From positions 1-23,135 of the IMG/VR virus record IMGVR_UViG_3300044547_001113: DNA of 23,135 nt; one strand, given 5' to 3'. This stretch comes from a virus. Made by a program: the position numbers and the translations under genes. How positions within the stretch are numbered: position 1 is the stretch's first letter; each line of letters opens with the position of its first letter. A model generated the notes under the pieces. The model saw nothing but the letters and a program-made list of their open reading frames with translations. It was not told where the DNA came from and did no database searches. Of the stretch, positions 17,701-23,135 are shown piece by piece.

Positions 17701-19775
17701 TGGTCAACAACTATTTTCCAAGTTAAAGTACCAGTACGAGAAGTATTTTTATAAGTGTAAACAGGTTCCGGTCTTCCAAGAAATTCAGATGTGTTCCAAT
17801 TTGCAGATACTTGTTCACTAAATGTTAAACCATATGGTGGAAACCACATAACTCGACCTCCATTAGGACCTCTCTCACAAACAGGTAAATCAGAAATCGC
17901 AAAACCAGGAGTACTTGATGTTCTCCACGCCAAATTTTCTAATGAAAACATATACTTTTTAGCATATGCGTCATTTTGAGTTCCAATCAAATTAGTCGAA
18001 TCTTGTCCACCTTCTTGTTTGTTTGGAGCAATATTTAAATTATAGGTATTATCAAACACTGAATCTGCAAATCTTCGACCTGATGTTGTAATACCGTCTA
18101 CTTTTTGTAAATCATTATATTGTAGGTAAGGTACATCTTTTGCAAAAATACGACAATACTCTGTTCCAACTTCTTGTCCCACAGCACCAACATATCGATA
18201 TACTCTTGAACCTTTAGTTATTTCTTTATATCCATCATGGAAAACTTTACTAACTTGGTCAATTGCATTACCTACGTGTTGTAATCTTCGACCTCCTTGA
18301 GGTTGGCTATTAATTATTCTCTGAGTATCATCTAAAATAGAACCACCTTTAAAAGTCCTGTTTGTCGATTCAGTTGTATTATATGACGATGGTTTAAAAT
18401 CTTCATCTTGATTTGTTACAACCCCACCTAATCCAACTTTTTTTCCGGCATTATCTTTATACTTTGGAGAAACCCAAGTAAAACCACCTTCAATACCACC
18501 ACCATTAGAATAAGTAGGACCATTAGCCCCTAACCTAACTTCTTGACTTGGTCCTTCATAAAGTTGAGCCAACTCTTGAGGTCCGTATACCGGTGATTGT
18601 TGCTCTTTTCCAAATTGGTCAACAGGTAAATCACCACCTGGAGAAAACACTCGAGACGGTTCAGAAGACACAGAACCAATATAGTAATTACTATTATCAG
18701 ATAAAGTTCCGGTTAATACACCCGCAACTCTATCAAATATACCTCTAACTAAATTTGGTTTATATTTGTTATAATCAATATTTTTAAATAAACGAGACCT
18801 TTGACCAGCACCTGTGTTGTTGTAAAATATTTGAGAACCTGTTTGTGTTCCACCTAATAACTGATTAAAGAAATTACCAATACCAGTACCAGCAATTGCA
18901 TTGGTTACTTGTTGGATGGTTGTTGGTTGTCCCGGATTAATTGTTGGGTCAAAATAAGAACCAGGTATTAAGGAAACAGGTAAAATACTTCCACCTAATC
19001 TTAAAGCAAAATCAGCCGCTGCTGTTAATGGATTTGCAGGAACGGTAATTTGCCAATTTGGTTCTAATATTGGAACTTGTCCTGAAATGATATTCAATAA
19101 ATCATTCCCACTATTAACATTTAATATATTGGCTTGTCCTATTGTCTCTAATCTAATTCTAGTTGCGATTCTTTCTTGAAACTCATTTCTAAGTGTTTGA
19201 GCACCTAAACGAGCTATATATGAATCCTGACTTAGATTACCATTACTACCGGTTGGGTTTGTCGATAATAAAATAGATAACGGAGAATATGATGATGGAA
19301 CAATTGGCCCCGGATACGGTTGTCCATTACTTTGTCTGTCTTGGTCAGGTCTAACTGTTTCTAAACTTGAAAATGATTCCGCCGAGTCAAACACATTTAA
19401 CCCATCAGCATAAGCGTTTAATGGTCTCCATAACCTTACCGCATCATAACCCTCATCAACAATATGAGCATCTTGTTGACCAGGTCCATATTCACCTTGA
19501 TTAGAAATACTATTAGTTAATCCATTTGGGTCAGGAACTTGTTGATATCCTCCCTCATTACCATATCTATTTAAAGGATATAGTTGGTTTGCTAATGATG
19601 GATTATCAATAAGTTGGTCAGGACTATCAATTACAGAGAAATCCGATGAAATATATTCATACGGAACTTGGACAGAAGGTCTGTTTGGAGATTTAGCATA
19701 AGGTACTAAATTTCTCGTTATAAGTTTTTTTCTGAACGAATCCGAGTTAATTAAATCTAATGGACTATTTGACAT
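14742..19775 (-). CDS. Large baseplate / tail-tube-initiator-like structural protein with an OmpA-like segment
   Basis: 1677 residues. Residues 1-240 are low in hydrophobics and rich in Pro/Gly/Asn/Ser. Residues about 625-690 (VMWFPPYGLTFSEQVSANW, then FLGRPEPVYTYKNTSRTGTL) match the FP...W...GR..P...Y..T.R pattern of tail-tube-like and baseplate tube-initiator domains such as T4 gp48/gp54. A second tube-like stretch lies at about 1118-1205 (GIGIQPMIANVTMGFNFVGG, then LQNALTFNYYANT), a pattern I associate with large structural proteins of T4-like phages. Between them, about 850-1000, is an OmpA-like pattern: a strand TITIDAS, NTELATRRIESAIKFF, and later CRRAYISAI. A Pro-rich stretch (APPPSPPT) sits near 1225. 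The C-terminal 400 residues are largely helical. It follows the tape-measure gene after 28 bases and overlaps the next start by one base. The role in the virion is confident; the exact T4 counterpart is not. Confidence 0.8.
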   Translation of the reverse strand: MSNSPLDLINSDSFRKKLITRNLVPYAKSPNRPSVQVPYEYISSDFSVIDSPDQLIDNPSLANQLYPLNRYGNEGGYQQVPDPNGLTNSISNQGEYGPGQQDAHIVDEGYDAVRLWRPLNAYADGLNVFDSAESFSSLETVRPDQDRQSNGQPYPGPIVPSSYSPLSILLSTNPTGSNGNLSQDSYIARLGAQTLRNEFQERIATRIRLETIGQANILNVNSGNDLLNIISGQVPILEPNWQITVPANPLTAAADFALRLGGSILPVSLIPGSYFDPTINPGQPTTIQQVTNAIAGTGIGNFFNQLLGGTQTGSQIFYNNTGAGQRSRLFKNIDYNKYKPNLVRGIFDRVAGVLTGTLSDNSNYYIGSVSSEPSRVFSPGGDLPVDQFGKEQQSPVYGPQELAQLYEGPSQEVRLGANGPTYSNGGGIEGGFTWVSPKYKDNAGKKVGLGGVVTNQDEDFKPSSYNTTESTNRTFKGGSILDDTQRIINSQPQGGRRLQHVGNAIDQVSKVFHDGYKEITKGSRVYRYVGAVGQEVGTEYCRIFAKDVPYLQYNDLQKVDGITTSGRRFADSVFDNTYNLNIAPNKQEGGQDSTNLIGTQNDAYAKKYMFSLENLAWRTSSTPGFAISDLPVCERGPNGGRVMWFPPYGLTFSEQVSANWNTSEFLGRPEPVYTYKNTSRTGTLTWKIVVDHPSSLNVVVNKVLANETNKVRIDSILDSFFAGCRKYDLYELAKKYYTVNPNDLYLLQQAITSKETTKEQTEYIKKTIQTGNNSPTGADTNVSQASSEDLFGKYKDLGFYFENDYPQKNNVSAYPSQYDLYIGNKGTYAGKPNAAQTTEVFNTVVTPNYEVMKQLAIDIGKQLSANTQGIVTITIDASCSAPASPSYNTELATRRIESAIKFFQQNENTKKEFGKRLLVNQGRSLGEQTTTLPLASKSRQAPYTLPFVSKQSVNCTDQDSSVVGGDIKVGAKEVYTYGAMACRRAYISAIKSTLNNPTTTPPAQFTTVLEENKVLKTVKEEVISQEYKPRDNITKRVLRALLSECDYFETIKAETPMVYDNLRDKLKFFQPAFHSTTPEGLNSRLTFLQQCLRPGDTIPTIKEINGTPQLQYNNATNTSFGAPPVLILRVGDFYNTKIIPTSLSLQYESLDINPEGIGIQPMIANVTMGFNFVGGSGLKESIDKLQNALTFNYYANTEIWDDRADVTTKNTEFFESLDREFLAMAPPPSPPTLNQAEVENGQNNNSTIGTISTNEVTATEEKGTLSYSDFMVKVVKETQTYFQTIVNKTKESVNQYNNAVRQQWMLERSYTQGSIRVSENPTVLFGKPSNVEKRFDEIFASLQKNISDGDEGLIQWMSSPSFGFSTKVIRQLKDNYINLVKNKRGSFQNAISKITQDVTNIEQTYIQTLGRANTIIFQGMTDMGTDGYQAKSGPVKVYNTSGTTNVNITSNDVANTLIELVNDIDTIKTGITEFNKIISSPYDFTYEGQKYTGILVYGTDTKGKTGIDAPTVEKVFNPFSKNNDFQNDIFKRVYMIISDDILDSKKYETFKTAMIGNIIGNASIIGTGFDDIEKKFDDYWLVKTKPLFLNETNITKSFIDNIEKTPLKNFMIYTPFDKKTREFTYTTLSNAPDNKKKSQQTMISSLGDTTNRNTDINKWNSEDGVNSAAYISKVKLN

Positions 19776-19781
19776 CTATGA

Positions 19782-19798
19782 TTTTTATTTTATAAATA
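19782..19798 (-). promoter_or_regulatory. Candidate late promoter motif before the 1677-residue gene
   Basis: The minus strand reads TATTTATAAAATAAAAA within the 28-base gap between the tape-measure stop and the next ATG, 23 bases upstream of that start. It shares TATTTATAA and the following A-rich tail with the other copies. Confidence 0.42.
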
Positions 19799-19803
19799 GA
19801 TTA

Positions 19804-21600
19804 TTAGTAAGTTTTTGAAACAGGTTCTTTTGAGTCACCAGGTATTAACCTAACAATATAATCCTTAAATCTTGACTCATTAAAGGTAGTATCTAAAATT
19901 TGTTTTAGTTGTTCTGATGAAAGTCCTGCAGGAACTTTAACATCGACTTCAATTTTTCCTCCAACATCAACAGTACTTTTAGTGGTTATATTTTGATTTT
20001 GATAAATTGTTTTTTCATTTGTAATTTTATTGGCATTTGAATCTATTGGGGCAGTCTTAGATGATGCTCCCGCACCACTTATTGATGAAGCTGCATTAAC
20101 CCCTGCAGCTGCAACTTTCTCAATCGGTGTATCACCTAATTTACTAGTAACATTTTTACCATACTCTTTTAATGCATCAGTAAACTTATTTTGAACTGAT
20201 TCCATTTGATTACCAACTTTCATTAAGTAATCCGATAATGTTTGAGTTGCGGGTTTAATACCCTCTTTAAAATCCATTGCCATAGTACCCAAATCTTTCA
20301 ATGCTGTTTCAACTTCTACCCTAGCACTTTTAGTGTCTCCAAATTTTTTAGAAGCTTCACCACCTAATACATCCGCAGTTTTTTGAGCTCCAATTATAGT
20401 TTCTTTAACAGGTTTTGCGGTTGCGGTACCTCCAAGAAAAGCGTTTTTAATTGCCGCAACATCCCCTTTAACGGTTTCCGAAATGTTCATTTGAACTCTG
20501 GCAATCTCCTCTAAACTCTTTGGACCGTCTTTTTGTTCTTGTATTAATTTATCAAATTCTTTTTGAGTTACTTCTGATAATTTTTTAGTTTCTTCTTCTC
20601 CTTTTTCATTTTTGATTTTAACTTCATACTCTCCAGTTTCACCCATTTTAGCAATATTTGCCAAGAATTGTTTATCTTCTTCAGTACCTATTGTTATTCC
20701 AGCCAAATTAACTGCCGATAATCTTTTGTCTAATTCCGCCGCGGCTAACCCCATTTTACTCATTTCCGCAGCACTAACACCGGTTTGTTTTTCCATCTCT
20801 CTAAGTGTTAACACACCTTGAGGATTTATTTTAAAGGTTTTTGTTTTCTCATCAAAATATGTAAATTGTTTTGCAACATCCGCTAAACTATCTTGTAAAC
20901 CTGATGGGTCATTAATAGACATATTCATTAATTGGAATGGGTCTGCTAATGCACCTGCCGAAACTCCTAATCTTTGAAATGCAGATGCAACTTCAATCGC
21001 TCCGTCAGGGTCTAATACTTTATCCGCCAATCTAAAGGTCTCATTCATATTAAACCTCAACATTGATGCTTGTGCTGCCATTTTAGTTAAACCAACAACA
21101 CCACCTTCAAATTGGAACCTATTCATTTGTTCCATATTGCTAGTAACAGATTTCATTACCGCTTGTGTGTTACCACCAATACTTTGAATATATTCTATAG
21201 ACTCTTCTAATTGTTTAGGAATCTGAGCCAAACCAACACCAATATCTAAAAAAGAATTGGTCATTTCCCTTGCACTAATACCTAATACTTTCTGAGCCGC
21301 GTAAAGTTTTTCAACCTCCTCAGTGCTCGCAATAACATTTCGACCAGATGCATCAGCAACTTCACCAATAGTTTTGGCAACATCAGTCATTGACCCACCT
21401 AAACGATTGACCATAGGGAGTGCATCTGCGATACTTGACATTAGTATACCAACTCGTTCTCTACCCTGACCAAAAACCTTATTTATCTCAATAGATGATT
21501 TTTGTATCTCAACAACGTATGACGCCAATTCTGTCGCAACATCAAGAGAGCCAATAAGTGATTTTTTATATTCTTCCGGTGATTGTTCAGCTGCTTGCAT
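19804..21600 (-). CDS. Tail tape-measure protein, T4 gp29-like
   Basis: 598 residues, almost the same as T4 gp29 (590). It would lie inside the tail tube and set its length; at about 1.5 angstrom per residue the tail would be about 900 angstrom, close to T4. The sequence is mostly helical and rich in Ala, Lys, Glu, Met and Gln with few aromatics (VATELASYVVEIQKSSIEIN; MTDVAKTIGEVADASGRN). This is typical of tape measures. A loop of charged residues (NEKGEEETKK, about 330) breaks it. The last 70 residues switch to beta-type sequence (TKSTVDVGGKIEVDVKVP), as expected for a compact C-terminal end bound to the hub. It follows the tail tube and the chaperone-like gene, the usual gene order for tape measures. 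The ATG at 21600 follows TTTTAAATT with no Shine-Dalgarno. Confidence 0.83.
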   Translation of the reverse strand: MQAAEQSPEEYKKSLIGSLDVATELASYVVEIQKSSIEINKVFGQGRERVGILMSSIADALPMVNRLGGSMTDVAKTIGEVADASGRNVIASTEEVEKLYAAQKVLGISAREMTNSFLDIGVGLAQIPKQLEESIEYIQSIGGNTQAVMKSVTSNMEQMNRFQFEGGVVGLTKMAAQASMLRFNMNETFRLADKVLDPDGAIEVASAFQRLGVSAGALADPFQLMNMSINDPSGLQDSLADVAKQFTYFDEKTKTFKINPQGVLTLREMEKQTGVSAAEMSKMGLAAAELDKRLSAVNLAGITIGTEEDKQFLANIAKMGETGEYEVKIKNEKGEEETKKLSEVTQKEFDKLIQEQKDGPKSLEEIARVQMNISETVKGDVAAIKNAFLGGTATAKPVKETIIGAQKTADVLGGEASKKFGDTKSARVEVETALKDLGTMAMDFKEGIKPATQTLSDYLMKVGNQMESVQNKFTDALKEYGKNVTSKLGDTPIEKVAAAGVNAASSISGAGASSKTAPIDSNANKITNEKTIYQNQNITTKSTVDVGGKIEVDVKVPAGLSSEQLKQILDTTFNESRFKDYIVRLIPGDSKEPVSKTY

Positions 21601-21614
21601 AATTTAAAATAGTA

Positions 21615-21628
21615 TTTTATTATAAATA
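21615..21628 (-). promoter_or_regulatory. Candidate late promoter motif before the tape-measure gene
   Basis: The minus strand reads TATTTATAATAAAA, 28 bases before the ATG and immediately after the hairpin that ends the preceding gene. It is identical over 14 bases to the copy at 6717-6730. Confidence 0.48.
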
Positions 21629-21629
21629 C

Positions 21630-21655
21630 AAAAGGACTGAGTTTTCAGTCCTTTT
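21630..21655 (-). terminator. Hairpin terminator overlapping the end of the frameshift reading frame
   Basis: Perfect 11-bp stem AAAAGGACTGA / TCAGTCCTTTT with a 4-base loop (21641-21644). On the minus strand it ends TTTTGTATTTATA, so the U-tract is short; on the plus strand it ends in TTTTT, so it may act in both directions. The TGA that ends the out-of-frame extension (21647-21645) is built into the stem. Confidence 0.65.
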
Positions 21656-21797
21656 TATTATCTTCTAACCATTTATCTAACAAATATTTTCTAACAAATA
21701 AGGGCATCGTTACAAAATCTTGATAGGATATGTTCATTAATTTGTTCAAATAATAGAATTCATCTATTTGTCCCTTCCTATAATCAGAAGAAAGGGC
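21645..21797 (-). CDS. Out-of-frame 50-codon extension of the tail chaperone (probable +1 frameshift product)
   Basis: Read in the +1 frame relative to the 247-residue gene, the sequence after the T6 run stays open for 50 codons: ALSSDYRKGQIDEFYYLN, then a short joint, then YQDFVTMPLFVRKYLLDKWL and an acidic end with KKD and a TGA at 21647-21645. The segment has the look of a real small helical domain (amphipathic helices, MP-x-x-x-RKY). It fills a stretch that would otherwise be untranslated. Joined to the first 243 residues of the upstream gene it makes a 293-residue protein. The only ATG in this frame (21737) would give 30 residues and cut the first helix. Order and size match the T part of lambda G/GT: tail tube, chaperone, out-of-frame extension, tape measure. 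A T-run sequencing error that splits one gene is the main alternative. Confidence 0.65.
   Translation of the reverse strand, partial: ALSSDYRKGQIDEFYYLNKLMNISYQDFVTMPLFVRKYLLDKWLEDNKKD
21772..21796 (-). promoter_or_regulatory. Hairpin just downstream of the putative slip site
   Basis: On the minus strand CCCTTTCT (21796-21789) can pair with AGGAAGGG (21779-21772): eight pairs, one of them G-U. The 9-base loop TCTGATTAT contains the zero-frame TGA stop. It begins two bases after the T6-C run. Structures after a slip site often stimulate frameshifting; here the role is inferred. Confidence 0.45.
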
Positions 21798-22527
21798 GAA
21801 AAAAGTCCACCCCAAATCCGACGTTAACTGTCATCTTTTCTCCTGATGGGGTGCTTACAACTCGACTCATGTCCAATTTTGGTTCATTTTCATTCATAAA
21901 TTGTCTAATATACTTAGAATCTGAAATAGGCATTTGTTCAACAAATTTAGATATTTCTGACTTATCCGTATTTCCGTTTACTTCAACAATCTCTTTTTGA
22001 AGTCTCCAAGTTATTTTTGGAACTACTCTACCTTGAGGGTACGTCGATTCTAACTTACTAATTTCCATTATTTCACCATAATTTAATGGTTTTAATTTAA
22101 TTGTTGCATTAGATTTTGGTAATATAGTTGTAAATGTACCATCCTCATTTGGAGACTGACCTTTAATAACATTTAATTCATCAAGAGCTACTGTCGTTTT
22201 GAATGGTTTTTTAGTAACCGGGTCAATTAAATTTAAATCCATTTCAGGTCCAAAACCAGTATTTCTTAAAAATACTAATATTGACTCAACATCACCTTCA
22301 ATCATATCTTCAATCCTAAGGTCTGGTTCGTAAATTTTATTTCTTAATAAATTTGTGGTAATATCTAACCCACCTGCCATTAAAATATTTTCATCAGAGG
22401 CGGTTAAATAACCCACCTTGATTGATTTTTTTTTGTTTTTGTAAAAAACTCCACCTGATGGTAATGGTACCACATCGTGAGGTAAAGTAAAATTTTGTTG
22501 TCCGTAATCTGTTGTTTGATTTTCCAT
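21784..22527 (-). CDS. Baseplate hub / tail-assembly chaperone protein of the T4 gp26-gp51 type
   Basis: 247 residues ending GVDFFRPFF. The N-terminal signature PLPSGGVFYKNKKKSIKVGYL, then TASDENILM (residues about 21-50), is typical of the T4 baseplate protein family that includes gp26 and gp51. Other visible parts are an acidic helix around LRIEDMIEGDVESILVFLRN (70-89), a beta-type region to 170, and a basic-acidic helical end. Gene order (tail tube, this gene, tape measure) is that of tail-assembly chaperones such as lambda gpG, which keep the tape measure soluble while the tube grows; a T4-family chaperone role is therefore inferred. The ATG is only 3 bases after the T-tract of a hairpin. 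Near the 3' end the codons TTT TTT CGC precede a 50-codon overlapping frame, so a longer 293-residue form is likely (see that entry). Confidence 0.77.
   Translation of the reverse strand: MENQTTDYGQQNFTLPHDVVPLPSGGVFYKNKKKSIKVGYLTASDENILMAGGLDITTNLLRNKIYEPDLRIEDMIEGDVESILVFLRNTGFGPEMDLNLIDPVTKKPFKTTVALDELNVIKGQSPNEDGTFTTILPKSNATIKLKPLNYGEIMEISKLESTYPQGRVVPKITWRLQKEIVEVNGNTDKSEISKFVEQMPISDSKYIRQFMNENEPKLDMSRVVSTPSGEKMTVNVGFGVDFFRPFF
21798..21804 (-). promoter_or_regulatory. Putative +1 ribosomal frameshift site (TTT TTT C)
   Basis: In the zero frame the codons are GAC TTT TTT CGC, with TGA four codons after CGC. A Phe-tRNA sitting on TTT can re-pair with TTC one base forward, and the next codon CGC should be poorly served in an AT-rich genome. 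Both favour a +1 slip. The new frame stays open for 50 codons. The site is read directly; slippage is inferred. Confidence 0.6.
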
Positions 22528-22530
22528 ATA

Positions 22531-22565
22531 AAAAAATAACCGTAAAGTTTATTGTCTTTACGGTT
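22531..22565 (-). terminator. Terminator between tail tube gene and chaperone gene
   Basis: Perfect 10-bp stem AACCGTAAAG / CTTTACGGTT (22538-22547 and 22556-22565), 8-base loop, followed on the minus strand by ATTTTTTT. It lies 34 bases after the tail tube stop and ends 3 bases before the next ATG, so it would both limit read-through and crowd the ribosome at that start. This fits a need for many tube subunits and few chaperones. Confidence 0.83.
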
Positions 22566-22599
22566 AAATATAATTAGTATTGATTTTTTATAAAGAGTA

Positions 22600-23088
22600 T
22601 TAGTAAACTAAAACACATCTATCCATTCTTAATGATGCTGTAATATCCGCAAGAGCGTCAGTACTATATCCTAATGAACCAAAATTCACTCCTGTTAAGA
22701 ATGTACCATATAAAATCCATTTCTCAACAACAACTCCTGTTGGGTCTAACATCTCAAGGTCAATGTCTTTTTTATAACCTGCAGCATAACCCATACGACC
22801 TGTTACAGATTCTGCGTGTAAACGAACCCACTCCATAAGAGCTTGAGACGCAGATGGTCCAATTGGGTCTCTGAATTTAACTGAAATCTCATCCCAGTTA
22901 AATCTTCCCGCAACATAAGTTGAGGTATTTAAAAATTGAATTTCCGTAGATGCAATTTTAATTGAAGGTCTTGAAGCACTTTCCACGAACCATTCGTTAA
23001 TTCCTAAACTTGATGGAAACCTTAGTATGAATCGATTCTGTCTTTTCGGTTCGTAAGGAATCGGCATTTTCATCAATAAATCAGCCAT
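22600..23088 (-). CDS. Major tail tube protein, T4 gp19-like
   Basis: 162 residues against 163 in T4 gp19. It polymerises as hexameric rings into the inner tail tube. The N-terminal PIPYEPKRQNRFILRFPSSL, followed by a Trp-Phe-Val-Glu strand (about residues 33-36) and SASRPSIK, is typical. RFNWDEISVKFRDPIGPS (about 62-79) forms the central strand pair, ALMEWVRLHAESVTGRMG is the single helix, and DIDLEMLDPTGVVVEKWIL with GTFLTGVNFGSLGYSTDALADI gives the second sheet. Only one cysteine is present, close to the C-terminus. The gene is the first of the visible tail module and is followed by its own terminator, as expected for an abundant virion protein. The start is preceded by TTTAAAATAAT and no Shine-Dalgarno. 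Confidence 0.93.
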   Translation of the reverse strand: MADLLMKMPIPYEPKRQNRFILRFPSSLGINEWFVESASRPSIKIASTEIQFLNTSTYVAGRFNWDEISVKFRDPIGPSASQALMEWVRLHAESVTGRMGYAAGYKKDIDLEMLDPTGVVVEKWILYGTFLTGVNFGSLGYSTDALADITASLRMDRCVLVY

Positions 23089-23113
23089 ATTATTTTAAAT
23101 TAGTTTTTCTTTG

Positions 23114-23129
23114 TTTATTATCATAAATA
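23114..23129 (-). promoter_or_regulatory. Candidate late promoter motif before the tail tube gene
   Basis: The minus strand reads TATTTATGATAATAAA, 41 bases upstream of the tail tube ATG. It differs by one base from the TATTTATAAT core seen at the other three positions. The remaining bases to the right edge hold no other recognisable feature. Confidence 0.4.
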
Positions 23130-23135
23130 TATCCA

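Noticed and set aside
21621-21628. TATAAATA on the plus strand as a classical T4 late promoter
   Set aside because: In that orientation it would drive antisense transcription; no plus-strand gene exists nearby. The minus-strand reading is kept as a candidate motif instead.
21645-21737. Separate 30-codon gene starting MNISYQDFV
   Set aside because: The open frame begins much further upstream, at the T6 run, and the residues before this ATG (DYRKGQIDEFYYL) look like part of the same domain, so a frameshift extension explains more than a 30-residue gene.
1-23135. tRNA genes, CRISPR arrays, insertion sequences, attachment sites
   Set aside because: No cloverleaf-like sequence with a T-loop signature, no regularly spaced repeats, no transposase or integrase and no terminal inverted repeats were seen by reading; a covariance-model scan would be needed to exclude small RNAs.

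Overview
The window is a stretch of a T4-like, contractile-tailed bacteriophage genome (Caudoviricetes). Every gene I can support reads on the minus strand, so transcription runs from the right edge to the left. Base composition is AT-rich. Almost no start codon has a Shine-Dalgarno sequence; starts follow A/T-rich stretches such as AATTT-ATG or TTAAATT-ATG. The promoter in front of the single-strand binding protein gene fits the Bacteroidota pattern (TTTG, about 20 bases, TAnnTTTG). Together these suggest a phage of a Bacteroidota, perhaps flavobacterial, host. That host call is an inference.

Reading in the direction of transcription, the right part (23135 to about 5742) is the tail and baseplate module. 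It holds a gp19-like tail tube protein; a baseplate or tail-chaperone protein of the T4 gp26/gp51 type, with an out-of-frame extension that looks like a frameshift product; a tape-measure protein of almost the same length as T4 gp29; a 1677-residue tube-initiator/baseplate protein; a small LysM-like gp53-type wedge protein; a 2562-residue hub-like protein with an IPT/TIG domain; and two small unrecognised proteins of 74 and 232 residues. Hairpins and a recurrent TATTTATAAT-type motif divide this module into transcription units.

A terminator (about 5742-5769) and a back-to-back promoter (about 5709-5740) mark the switch to the DNA replication and recombination module. It contains gp32-like ssDNA-binding protein, a UvsX/RecA-like recombinase, a FEN/T4 RNase H-like 5' nuclease, an unrecognised 150-residue protein, a gp41/DnaB-like helicase, and NrdB, the small subunit of class I ribonucleotide reductase, which runs off the left edge. 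These would act together at the fork: helicase unwinding, ssDNA coating, primer removal, recombination-dependent initiation and dNTP supply.

The most interesting signal is at the end of the 247-residue gene between tail tube and tape measure. A T6-C run, a downstream hairpin carrying the zero-frame stop in its loop, and a 50-codon overlapping reading frame with plausible protein content point to a +1 programmed frameshift. This would be a counterpart of the lambda G/GT tail-assembly chaperone system inside a T4-like phage. Also notable are a gp32 homologue with no cysteine and a bacterial-SSB-like C-terminal tip, and an OmpA-like segment inside a giant baseplate protein. No tRNA, CRISPR array, insertion sequence or gene-free stretch over 300 bases was seen.
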